The notes under the pieces: generated by a model
The model's input: the letters and a program-made list of their open reading frames with translations, nothing else
What the model was told of the DNA's origin: nothing
Databases searched by the model: none
Made by a program: the position numbers and the translations under genes
Shown: positions 8,413-15,735 of the stretch, in pieces
Position numbering within the stretch: position 1 is the stretch's first letter
How the letters are laid out: each line of letters opens with the position of its first letter
Origin: JAYVJM01 sp043769275
GTDB lineage: Bacteria > Pseudomonadota > Gammaproteobacteria > Pseudomonadales > UBA7239
DNA: 39,552 bases
Direction: 5' to 3'
Assembly (NCBI GenBank): GCA_043769275.1
Contig: JAYVJM010000065.1
Location: 1 to 39,552, forward strand

Positions 8413-9460
8413 GGTCTTTATTGCCTTTTTTCGCTTTCGTTGCCTTGCCATGTTTGACGAGCAGCTCTGCGGTTTTGCTTAGCTGTTCCAGATAGCTATT
8501 CGCTTCAGCCGAATCATGCTGTAAACGTTGCTGATGAAATTTCTCATATTCCTGCTCTGCCAGCCGTTTCGCCATCTCGTGAGACATTTTTCCCGCGTGC
8601 GTCAGAATGTCGCGATCATTCAAGCTTAAAAAGCCATCCAGTTTTGTAATCCAATCGTTCATGCTCATAGTGATGCGCCGCATGGCTTGGCCTTCGGCAA
8701 ATACCAGATATTGCTCCACCAAGTTATTCAATGCTGCCAGTTCGTCTTGGTTTAGGTAATTTTTGGCATTGACCACATCCTGTTTGCGTACCTTGGTGCC
8801 GCGCCAATTGGTCAAGCCCATATTGGTTTTGTCGCTGTCAGCACGGTTGTGGATAATCTCGGCGGCGGTTTGGCCGGTAATCGCCCAATGTACTTTGTTT
8901 TGTACGGTTTTAAAGAAGTTAATGCTGGCATCCAGCGTGGGGTCGTAGTCCACGCTAGTGGCATAAATATCGGTGATTTTCTGGTAAAAACGTTTCTCGC
9001 TGGTGCGAATATCCTGAATGCGCCGGGTCAGCTCTTCAAAGTAATCAAAAGGCTGGTCGGGATTTTTCAGGCGTTCATCATCCAGCACAAAGCCTTTAAC
9101 AATGAACTCCCGCAAATGCAGGGTAGCCCACTGGCGGAAGCGGGTAGCCACTGCACTTTTAACGCGGTAACCGACGGAAAGCACCATATCAAGGTTATAA
9201 AAAGGTAACGCGCGCGTCACTTGACGGCTGCCCTCGGTTCGAACCTGTCGGAAATCCCGACAGGTTGCCAGCTCAAGCAACTCGCCCTCGGCATAGACAT
9301 TGCCAATATGCTCCACAATATTGGTGCGTGAGGTTTGAAATAACTCTGCCATTTGTTGCTGTGACAGCCATACCGTTTCACCCACAAAGCGCACATCCAG
9401 CTTGGTTTGGCCGTTTTCGGTTTGGTAGATAATGAATTGCGATGCATTTCCATCCGTCAT
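8405..9460 (-). CDS. RhuM-family protein 1 (Virulence_RhuM)
   Basis: This 351-aa protein belongs to the RhuM family, named for a Salmonella pathogenicity-island gene and often found in restriction and defence loci; its biochemical role is not established. It has an N-terminal HTH-like segment (WLSQQQMAELFQTSRTNIVEHI, about 31-52), YNLDMVLSVGYRVKS, FRQWAT, and GFVLDDERLKNP, all shared with the second copy upstream. Residues 65-73 (ATCRDFRQV) are encoded by a palindrome at 9242-9266. Its ATG overlaps the stop of the mini-ORF (ATGA) and its end overlaps hsdM, so translation is probably coupled. The C-terminus is Lys-rich. Confidence 0.88.
   Translation of the reverse strand: MTDGNASQFIIYQTENGQTKLDVRFVGETVWLSQQQMAELFQTSRTNIVEHIGNVYAEGELLELATCRDFRQVRTEGSRQVTRALPFYNLDMVLSVGYRVKSAVATRFRQWATLHLREFIVKGFVLDDERLKNPDQPFDYFEELTRRIQDIRTSEKRFYQKITDIYATSVDYDPTLDASINFFKTVQNKVHWAITGQTAAEIIHNRADSDKTNMGLTNWRGTKVRKQDVVNAKNYLNQDELAALNNLVEQYLVFAEGQAMRRITMSMNDWITKLDGFLSLNDRDILTHAGKMSHEMAKRLAEQEYEKFHQQRLQHDSAEANSYLEQLSKTAELLVKHGKATKAKKGNKDHD
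9242..9266. repeat. Coding palindrome in rhuM-like 1
   Basis: AACCTGTCGG (9242-9251) and CCGACAGGTT (9257-9266) are perfect 10-base arms around a 5-base centre. On the minus strand the palindrome encodes most of ATCRDFRQV. The plus-strand flanks, CCCTCG before and GTTGCC after, recur at the other palindromes of the locus. Confidence 0.85.
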
Positions 9461-9579
9461 GGCACTGCACCCCAGTTATTGCTCTGCCTGACCATTTTCG
9501 TGGCGTCACGAAAATGGTTGCCCTCGCTTTGAACTACCAAGGAATCCTTAGCAGTTGTAAAGGAATTCCCTGCCGTCAT
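9457..9579 (-). CDS. 40-codon mini-ORF between the two rhuM-like genes, built of palindromes
   Basis: This small frame is not recognised as a known gene. Its ATG overlaps the rhuM-like 2 stop (ATGA, 9576-9579) and its stop overlaps the rhuM-like 1 start (ATGA, 9457-9460), so it bridges the two genes without a gap. It encodes 40 aa. Residues 8-17 (TTAKDSLVVQ) resemble ATVKESLTVQ of rhuM-like 2, and the DNA is similar too. Residues 22-30 (HFRDATKMV) resemble HFVDVNKMV of the dinD-like protein upstream. It is therefore either a real translationally coupled peptide or a residue of palindrome cassettes that happens to stay open. No own ribosome binding site is evident. Confidence 0.45.
   Translation of the reverse strand: MTAGNSFTTAKDSLVVQSEGNHFRDATKMVRQSNNWGAVP
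9491..9518. repeat. Palindrome in the mini-ORF, dinD type
   Basis: ACCATTTTCGTG (9491-9502) and CACGAAAATGGT (9507-9518) are perfect 12-base arms around GCGT. On the minus strand it encodes HFRDATKMV. It is similar in sequence and coding phase to the palindrome inside the dinD-like gene at 12413-12440. Confidence 0.85.
9532..9556. repeat. Decayed palindrome in the mini-ORF, rhuM type
   Basis: AACTACCAAGGA (9532-9543) pairs imperfectly (10 of 12) with TCCTTAGCAGTT (9545-9556). The flanks match those of the rhuM-like 2 palindrome: CCCTCGCTTTG before it against CCCTCGATTTG there, and GTTG after it in both. A third short palindromic piece, AAGGAATTCC, follows at about 9560-9569. Confidence 0.7.
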
Positions 9580-10586
9580 GGTTTTACTCGATTCTTAATG
9601 TGGTTTTCCAATGCCTGCAATTCAGCATCATCCTGCGCGTCTGCCGCCTGCGCGGCTTGGGCTTTGCGGCGTTGGTCGTAATTCAGATACAGTGGGGCAA
9701 TTTGTTGTTCCATGCGCGCATGGCTCACTGCGCCTGCGCCCGCCAGCAAAGGAAAGCCATTGGCAGTGATGATTTGTCCGATGTTTTCCTGCCAAAACGC
9801 CATGCTGGTGATGGCTTGGCGTTTGGCGCGTAATTCAGCCGTTTCTAAAAATATCACGACCAAGCGGTTGAGCGTGTCAATTTCATCTTCGCTTAGGTAG
9901 TTTTTGGCGACGACGATGTCTTGCTTACGGACTTGCGCACCTTTCCACGCTAGCAAGCCAAAATGGGCGTCAGCTGGGTTAGCGCGGGCGACAATGATTT
10001 CTGCCGCCGTCTGCTGTGTTACGGCATAGAGCAGCCAGTTTTGCACGGTGGCAAAAAACTGCTGGGTGGCTTGATCGGTTTTGTCGTAATCGGCGGCCAA
10101 TGCAAACAGGTCGCGCACCTTTTGGTAGAAGCGTTTTTCCGAGGCGCGAATGTCGCGGATGCGCGCCAGCATCTCGTCGAAATAGTCTGGGCGACCATCG
10201 GGGTTTTTAAGCCGCTGGTCGTCCATGACAAAGCCTTTCTTCAGGTATTCCGCCAGCACCGTGCTGGCCCAGCGACGAAACTGCACCCCACGGGATGAGC
10301 GCACGCGGTAGCCTATGGCGAGTATGGCATCGAGGTTGTAGAGCGTGACGGGGCGGCGCACCTCGCGCTCGCCCTCGATTTGAACTGTCAAGGATTCCTT
10401 GACAGTTGCAGCAGAGTCTAGCTCGCCGTCTTGATAGATGTTTTTCAAGTGCAGCGAAATGTTCTGCTTGCTGGCGTTGAACAGCTCCGCCATCTCCAGC
10501 TGGGTAAGCCAGACTGTGCCCAAGTCGGCCCGCAGTTGCACTTGGCTTTGGCCGTCTTCGCTGGTGTAGAGGATAAGATCACTCAT
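9576..10586 (-). CDS. RhuM-family protein 2 (Virulence_RhuM)
   Basis: This 336-aa paralogue of the next gene shares WLTQLEMAELFNASKQNISL (HTH-like, about 26-45), YNLDAILAIGYRVRS, QFRRWAS, KKGFVMDDQRLKNP, ASEKRFYQKVRDLFALA and KQDIVVAKNYLSEDE, but overall the two are clearly diverged, so the pair is not a recent duplication. Residues 60-69 (ATVKESLTVQ) are encoded by a palindrome. The start overlaps the hsdS stop (ATGA at 10583-10586). The function is unknown; position inside an hsd operon suggests a role tied to defence or its control (inference). Confidence 0.88.
   Translation of the reverse strand: MSDLILYTSEDGQSQVQLRADLGTVWLTQLEMAELFNASKQNISLHLKNIYQDGELDSAATVKESLTVQIEGEREVRRPVTLYNLDAILAIGYRVRSSRGVQFRRWASTVLAEYLKKGFVMDDQRLKNPDGRPDYFDEMLARIRDIRASEKRFYQKVRDLFALAADYDKTDQATQQFFATVQNWLLYAVTQQTAAEIIVARANPADAHFGLLAWKGAQVRKQDIVVAKNYLSEDEIDTLNRLVVIFLETAELRAKRQAITSMAFWQENIGQIITANGFPLLAGAGAVSHARMEQQIAPLYLNYDQRRKAQAAQAADAQDDAELQALENHIKNRVKP
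10383..10407. repeat. Coding palindrome in rhuM-like 2
   Basis: AACTGTCAAGGA (10383-10394) and TCCTTGACAGTT (10396-10407) are perfect 12-base arms around one base. On the minus strand it encodes the core of ATVKESLTVQ. It lies at the same protein position as the palindrome of rhuM-like 1 though the DNA arms differ. Confidence 0.88.
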
Positions 10587-11788
10587 GCCTCCACCTCATC
10601 CGCAGCAGGAAACAACTGCTGCATCAAACCTTTTTTATGGGTTTTGAGGGCGTCGAGTTTTTGGCTGTGCGCGCTGATCAGTTCGTCGATGCTGGAAAGA
10701 CATGAGGCGATTTTTTGTTGTTCGATAATGCTTGGCATGACAATTGGAATTGAATTGCAGTTATCTTTGTTCATGTATGGAATTGCTGTTTTAGTTGCTA
10801 TTTTTTCCATATATGGCTTTTGCAGTGTTAAGGCATAAAGAAGAAATTTATAATAAATATCTTCTTTGGGGATAAATGCGTGTAATTGCTGATTTATAAT
10901 TAAATCGACACCTGCAATGCCTACCAATCCTAAATCACCTGCGCATGAAATGATAATAGAATTTTTAGGAACTATTTTAGAGCCAACATAATTTGCTTCA
11001 TTTTTCGTTATATACAAATCTTTTTTTGAAAAAATGACTAATCCGTTTTGCTCTATATCTGGAGTAGTAATCCAAGGAATATCTCCGTCAAATTCGGTTG
11101 GCTTATTCCTTCCCGGCACCACAAAATCACAAATATCACCTACTTTTTTAATACCCCACTCCCCCGCATCCCGAAACTCCGGAAACCTCAAGCGCGGCAC
11201 AGTTTCGCCTTCGCGGGGAAAGAGTTGCTGCATGAGGCCTTTTTTATGGGTTTTGAGGGCTTCGACTTTTTGGCTTTGCGCGGTGATGAGGTCGTCGATG
11301 CTGGATAGGCATGAGGCAATTTTTTGTTGTTCTTTGAAAGCTGGCGGGATTAGTAGTCCATATTCTTGAAGCATAGGCAACTTTATATAACTCATTGCGC
11401 TACTTTGAACCTGACTTAAAAGCGCACTTCTTAAATTTGCACTAAGTAGTGTGTATAGATATGCGACATCAATACCTGAAAAATTCGTTAGTACATAGGT
11501 GCGCTGATAGGCTTCAAATTTTCCATTGTAATATTTTGTTTGTCCAACATTTGCATTTCCAGCTACCAGAATAGCTTCGGCATTAAATGAGTATGAGTTA
11601 CTGTATATATGCTTTTCTGCACAAGTAAAAAATGGATACAAACCATTTTCCGCACCCTCATTCGCATCTTTCTTTCCGGTCTGAATTTTACAGAGACCAC
11701 CTAACTCCTTTACGTCCCACTCCCCCGCATCCCGAAACTCAGGAAAGCGTAACGTCGGCACTAGCGCTTTTTTCTTCTGCTTACTCAT
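10583..11788 (-). CDS. hsdS: Type I restriction-modification system specificity subunit S
   Basis: HsdS reads the bipartite DNA target for both methylation and cleavage. The 401-aa protein has the usual two-fold layout: a conserved start (LRFPEFRDAGEW, about 13-24), target-recognition domain 1, a central conserved helix (EQQKIASCLSSIDDLITAQ and LKTHKKGLMQQLFP), a second LRFPEFRDAGEW near 200, recognition domain 2, and a second copy of the conserved helix at the C-terminus. The recognition domains are AT-rich relative to the rest, as expected for exchanged segments. Both ends overlap neighbours by ATGA. The DNA target cannot be read from the sequence. Confidence 0.95.
   Translation of the reverse strand: MSKQKKKALVPTLRFPEFRDAGEWDVKELGGLCKIQTGKKDANEGAENGLYPFFTCAEKHIYSNSYSFNAEAILVAGNANVGQTKYYNGKFEAYQRTYVLTNFSGIDVAYLYTLLSANLRSALLSQVQSSAMSYIKLPMLQEYGLLIPPAFKEQQKIASCLSSIDDLITAQSQKVEALKTHKKGLMQQLFPREGETVPRLRFPEFRDAGEWGIKKVGDICDFVVPGRNKPTEFDGDIPWITTPDIEQNGLVIFSKKDLYITKNEANYVGSKIVPKNSIIISCAGDLGLVGIAGVDLIINQQLHAFIPKEDIYYKFLLYALTLQKPYMEKIATKTAIPYMNKDNCNSIPIVMPSIIEQQKIASCLSSIDELISAHSQKLDALKTHKKGLMQQLFPAADEVEA
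10617..10723. repeat. hsdS distal conserved-region direct repeat, copy 1
   Basis: This 107-base stretch encodes the C-terminal conserved helix and matches 11226-11332 at an offset of exactly 609 bases, with scattered substitutions and no indel. It is a substrate for recombination between the two halves of hsdS. Confidence 0.85.
11155..11185. repeat. hsdS proximal direct repeat, inner copy
   Basis: About 31 bases beginning CCCACTCCCCCGCATCCCGA match 11716-11746 with one mismatch. Both encode the FPEFRDAGEW segment that opens each half of the protein. Confidence 0.85.
11226..11332. repeat. hsdS central conserved-region direct repeat, copy 2
   Basis: This is the partner of 10617-10723 and encodes the central conserved helix, including LKTHKKGLMQQLFP. 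Confidence 0.85.
11716..11746. repeat. hsdS proximal direct repeat, outer copy
   Basis: This is the partner of 11155-11185, at the start of hsdS. Confidence 0.85.
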
Positions 11789-12630
11789 TCATCCACCAAT
11801 GTATCTGGATTTTTGAGAATGTTCTTTTCTACTGAGGCCAAACGGCGTTCGACCTTTTTAACATCTTCGGCGGGTGGCAGGCTTTCTGGGCGTATCCCTC
11901 GGCTCAGCAGCGTTTGCCTTACGGCGTGATTATTAGTGACATGTTCTTGCGATATTTTGGTTTCGCTACGCATGTTTTGTTCACGCGCGTTGTGGATGGT
12001 GATCTCGGTAGCAAAGTCTTTGGCTTTTAAGATAATGGTTGGCGCAAAATCAGCCAGCGGTCGATTGTCGGGAACTTGCCAATGGGCTTTCATGGCTTGC
12101 GTACTTTTGCCAAATAAGGCCTGGTCGCCTTTGCTGCGAATCAGGGCAAAATTCTGATTACCGCCGGTTTGCTCGTAGATGATGCCCGACAGTTCTTTTT
12201 CGGTATCGGACAGTTTCTTGCGTGCTGTCAGCCGCTCGGCCTCCAGCAGCCGCTGTTCGATTAGCTCTGCCTTGCGGGTCTGCATGGCGAAATAAGTTTG
12301 GGCAAAGGCGACTTCCTGTTTTCTTGGGTCGCCGTTCTGGGCAATCAGGTAACAGGCGTAGCGGGTGAGCATTACGTCTTCAATTTCACGCTGAGAGCCT
12401 GAGCCGATATCAACCATTTTGTTAACGTCAACAAAATGGTCGGCAACCTGATGCCCAGACACATCGCAGGCCGTTTCAGCCTTGGCGATGATCTTCAGAA
12501 AGTTTCGCCATTCGGCGTAACCGAGCAGCGTTTGCAGATCACGAGCCAGCCAGTATTCGATGCCGTTTTCGGCTTCTTGGGCGTGCCCTTCGAAGGTTTC
12601 TGTCAGGGTGTGAATCAATTCATTTTGCAT
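11785..12630 (-). CDS. dinD: DinD-like (DNA-damage-inducible protein D family)
   Basis: DinD of E. coli is an SOS-induced protein reported to inhibit RecA strand exchange. DinD-like genes recur in hsd operons, where their role is unclear. The 281-aa product has EYWLARDLQTLLGYAEWRNF (about 25-44) and the family signature MLTRYACYLIAQNGDPRK (87-104). Residues 65-73, HFVDVNKMV, are encoded by a palindrome. It starts 21 bases after hsdR and its stop overlaps the hsdS ATG. I see no clear LexA box in front of the operon, so SOS control is not shown here. The symbol is by family likeness only. Confidence 0.85.
   Translation of the reverse strand: MQNELIHTLTETFEGHAQEAENGIEYWLARDLQTLLGYAEWRNFLKIIAKAETACDVSGHQVADHFVDVNKMVDIGSGSQREIEDVMLTRYACYLIAQNGDPRKQEVAFAQTYFAMQTRKAELIEQRLLEAERLTARKKLSDTEKELSGIIYEQTGGNQNFALIRSKGDQALFGKSTQAMKAHWQVPDNRPLADFAPTIILKAKDFATEITIHNAREQNMRSETKISQEHVTNNHAVRQTLLSRGIRPESLPPAEDVKKVERRLASVEKNILKNPDTLVDE
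12413..12440. repeat. Coding palindrome in the dinD-like gene
   Basis: ACCATTTTGTT (12413-12423) and AACAAAATGGT (12430-12440) are perfect 11-base arms around six bases. On the minus strand it encodes HFVDVNKMV. It resembles the palindrome at 9491-9518 in the mini-ORF. Confidence 0.87.
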
Positions 12631-12651
12631 CGGTGTTGCTCCTTGTTTTCT

Positions 12652-15600
12652 TTACTCATACGCCGCTAACCCCGAAATCTCGCGCCCTTGGGCTAATTTC
12701 TTCAGCAATGGCAGCAGGTCTTCCATTAATGCCAGTTCGGCTTTGGTGCGGTCTTTCCAGCCCAGTTCGCGGGGGCTAAGTAAGTCGCTTAACTGTTCGC
12801 CGTCGAAAATCATGCGGCGCAGGATGGCATCCACAAAACTTTGCAATGCGCTGCTTGCCAGTTGGTGCTTGGTCGCCATATCGCTTAAGGCTTGCGCCGC
12901 CTTGGCGGCTTTGAACGCATCAAAACCGGCGCGGATTTGTTTTTCATCCAGCACTTCGCCCGCTTTGAGTTGGTTGATGTAGGCGGTGATGTCTTCGCGC
13001 TCGTCCATCAGGTTGGCGCTGGATGCGAGCAAACCAATCAACTGCTCGCGGGTCATTTTTTGTTTGGCGGGTTTGTTCTGCGTGTACTGCGCAATCAGCC
13101 CCATGATGTAGTCGTAATCAATCACGCTGGAGGCAAACAGCACAAATTCAAAATCGAGTTGCTGTACCGGGTCGTCGTCTTTATTGCCTTTGTCTTGTTT
13201 GTCTTTCAGGCGTTGTGCCGTTTCCAGATACATGCCTTTGAAGGCGCGCAACGTGTCTTCGGGAATTACCGCTTCAATGCTGCTGCTTTGCGCTTCACTC
13301 AAATCCGTGTATTGGTCGAGCTGGGTTTTGAGGCGCTGCACGTCTTTGAACAAGTTAATGAACTGGCCGCGCGCTTCGTCGCCCTTGAGGTTGTTCACTT
13401 CCGCAGGCGCGTAAGTGAGCCCTTGGCTTTGCATAAACGCTTGCAGCTTGTTAATGGCAGTATCGAGTTTTTCGATCACCACGGGCGAGGCATCCACCAG
13501 CCAGTATTTTTTGGCAGATTCAAAATCACTGCCAGAGAACAAGGCCACGGCATCTTTCACCGCTTGTTCTTGCTGGCGAAAATCCAGCACATTGCCGTAG
13601 GGTTTGGTGTCGTTCAGTATGCGGTTGGTGCGCGAGAAGGCTTGAATCAGGCCGTGGTGCTTGAGGTTTTTATCCACATACAAGGTGTTGAGGTATTTGG
13701 AATCGAAACCCGTGAGCAGCATATCCACCACTATCATCACGTCGATTTTATGGTGGTGCGCATAATCTTTGTCGGTGTATTTGTGGTCTTTGATGCGCTG
13801 CTGCACATCCTGATAATACAAATCAAATTCGTTAATGCTGTGGTTGGTTTTGTATTGCGTGTTATAGGCGGTAATGATGGCCTTGAGCGCGGCTTTCTTT
13901 TCATCGGGCGCGACGCTGTTGTCTTCTTTTTCTTGTGGCAGGTCTTCTTGCAACTGCTGTACGTCTTTATTGCCTTCGGCGGGCGGTGAAAACACGCAGG
14001 CGATGTTCAGCGGTTTGAATGTTTCATCTTCCGCTTGGCGCTTGGCTTGAAGCTCGGTAAACAAGCGATGGTATTCAATGGCGTGATTGATAGACGCAGT
14101 GGCCAATACCGCATTAAAACGGCGGTGGTTGGTGGCGGCATCGTGTTTGGCAAGAATAGCTTCAACCACGGCTTGCTGCGAAATCGCGTCACCGGCTTTG
14201 GGTTTGGCCTTTTTCCCCTCTGCTGCGCCCACCACTTCGGGCTTGAAATAGTCGATATGAAAACGCAGCACGTTGTTGTCATCAATGGCGTTGGTGATGG
14301 TGTAGGCGTGCAATTGTTTTTCAAAAATATCGGCGGTCGTTTTGTAGGAAGCGTCTTGGCCATCTATTTGCTTGTAGCTGGCGTTTTGCTCAAAAATCGG
14401 CGTGCCGGTAAAGCCAAACAGTTGCGCGTTGGGGAAGAATTCTTTAATGGCTTGGTGGTTATCGCCAAATTGCGAGCGATGGCATTCGTCGAAAATAAAT
14501 ACCACGCGCTTGTCACGCAATGGCGCCAAGCGTTCTTTATAGGTTTGTTTGCCTTCTTTGGCTTTGCTTTGATTGCGCTTGCTGCTTTCATCCAGCGCAA
14601 GGCCGAGTTTTTGAATAGTGGTAACGATAACTTTATCGGCATAGTCTTCCGAGAGCATGCGCCTTACCAGCGTTTCCGTATTGGTGTTTTCTTCCACGCA
14701 GCCATCTTGGAATTTATTAAATTCCTCGCGGGTTTGGCGGTCGAGGTCTTTGCGGTCTACCACGAACAAACACTTTTCAATATCGGGATTGTCTTTGAGC
14801 AGGGTGGCGGCTTTGAACGAGGTGAGCGTTTTACCGCTGCCCGTGGTGTGCCAGATATAACCATTGCCACGGTTCTGGTGAATGCAATCGACAATGGCCT
14901 TGACCGCATAGATTTGGTAAGGGCGCATCACCAGCAATTTTTGCTCGCTGGCCACCAGCACCATGTAGCGGTTGATCATTTCGCCGAGCAGGCATTTGGC
15001 GAGGAATTTATCGGCAAAGGCATCGAGCTGGGTGATTTTTTTGTTGTCTTCACTGGCGAACTGGTACACCGGCAAAAAGCGTTCGTCGGCATTAAAACCA
15101 AAATGCCGGTTGTGGTTATTGGCAAAATAGTACGTGTTGATTTGATTGCTAACAATAAACAACTGCATAAAGCACAGCAGGCTGTTGCCGTAGCCATTGC
15201 CGATGTCGTTTTTGTAATCGACGATCTGCTGCATGGCGCGGCGTGGGCTCACTTGCAGGGTTTTGAGTTCGATCTGCACCACCGGCACGCCGTTGATGAG
15301 CAGGAGCACGTCATAACGGTGGTGGCTGTTGGCGGTGTTGATGCGCAGCTGGTTGATCACTTCATAGTCGTTTTTGCACCAATCTTTGATATTCACCAGC
15401 GTGTATTGCAGCGGCGTGCCGTCTTCGCGCGCAAAGGTGTTGCGGCTGCGTAGGGTTTTGGATGCGGTGAAGACATCGGGCGTGACGATTTCATCGCGCA
15501 GGCGGGCGAATTCGGCATCGGTGAGCGTGACTTTATTCAGCGCCTCGAATTTGGCGCGGAAGTTTTGCTCCAGAGAAACTTTATCGCGAATATCGGGGCG

Positions 15601-15666
15601 GTAGCTGTATTTAAGCTCGGTGAGCTTCGTAATTAAATCTTGTTCGATCTGAGTTTCTCTGCTCAT
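12652..15666 (-). CDS. hsdR: Type I restriction enzyme subunit R (translocase/endonuclease)
   Basis: HsdR translocates DNA with ATP and cuts unmethylated invading DNA at a distance. The 1004-aa product has an N-terminal nuclease domain with the PD-(D/E)xK pattern (Asp 119, then ELK at 133-135), Walker A TGSGKT (275-280), DECH (393-396), the motif III-like GFTGTP (419-423), and a later helicase motif around LLTGFDSKYLNTLYVDKNL and QAFSRTNR. The C-terminal half is helical and binds the methylase. AAGGA precedes the ATG. It is the first gene of the operon and starts 69 bases after the glucan synthase gene on the same strand; no clear promoter was identified. Confidence 0.96.
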   Translation of the reverse strand: MSRETQIEQDLITKLTELKYSYRPDIRDKVSLEQNFRAKFEALNKVTLTDAEFARLRDEIVTPDVFTASKTLRSRNTFAREDGTPLQYTLVNIKDWCKNDYEVINQLRINTANSHHRYDVLLLINGVPVVQIELKTLQVSPRRAMQQIVDYKNDIGNGYGNSLLCFMQLFIVSNQINTYYFANNHNRHFGFNADERFLPVYQFASEDNKKITQLDAFADKFLAKCLLGEMINRYMVLVASEQKLLVMRPYQIYAVKAIVDCIHQNRGNGYIWHTTGSGKTLTSFKAATLLKDNPDIEKCLFVVDRKDLDRQTREEFNKFQDGCVEENTNTETLVRRMLSEDYADKVIVTTIQKLGLALDESSKRNQSKAKEGKQTYKERLAPLRDKRVVFIFDECHRSQFGDNHQAIKEFFPNAQLFGFTGTPIFEQNASYKQIDGQDASYKTTADIFEKQLHAYTITNAIDDNNVLRFHIDYFKPEVVGAAEGKKAKPKAGDAISQQAVVEAILAKHDAATNHRRFNAVLATASINHAIEYHRLFTELQAKRQAEDETFKPLNIACVFSPPAEGNKDVQQLQEDLPQEKEDNSVAPDEKKAALKAIITAYNTQYKTNHSINEFDLYYQDVQQRIKDHKYTDKDYAHHHKIDVMIVVDMLLTGFDSKYLNTLYVDKNLKHHGLIQAFSRTNRILNDTKPYGNVLDFRQQEQAVKDAVALFSGSDFESAKKYWLVDASPVVIEKLDTAINKLQAFMQSQGLTYAPAEVNNLKGDEARGQFINLFKDVQRLKTQLDQYTDLSEAQSSSIEAVIPEDTLRAFKGMYLETAQRLKDKQDKGNKDDDPVQQLDFEFVLFASSVIDYDYIMGLIAQYTQNKPAKQKMTREQLIGLLASSANLMDEREDITAYINQLKAGEVLDEKQIRAGFDAFKAAKAAQALSDMATKHQLASSALQSFVDAILRRMIFDGEQLSDLLSPRELGWKDRTKAELALMEDLLPLLKKLAQGREISGLAAYE

Positions 15667-15735
15667 GCCATGTTCCTTGTAATGAACGCCACTCTAAGCA
15701 ATGGGCTCGATGACCAAGCGTCATGCAGCAGAACC

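Noticed and set aside
10617..11332. Possible CRISPR or tandem array within hsdS
   Set aside because: There are only two copies of each repeat, and they encode the conserved helices of HsdS.
12892..13989. Long open frame on the plus strand opposite hsdR
   Set aside because: It is antisense to a full-length HsdR with all motifs; its composition (Val/Phe/His-rich) is the mirror of hsdR codon use and no start signal is seen.
14035..15453. Long open frame of 472 codons opposite hsdR
   Set aside because: Same reason: a shadow of hsdR coding bias, without motifs or a ribosome binding site.
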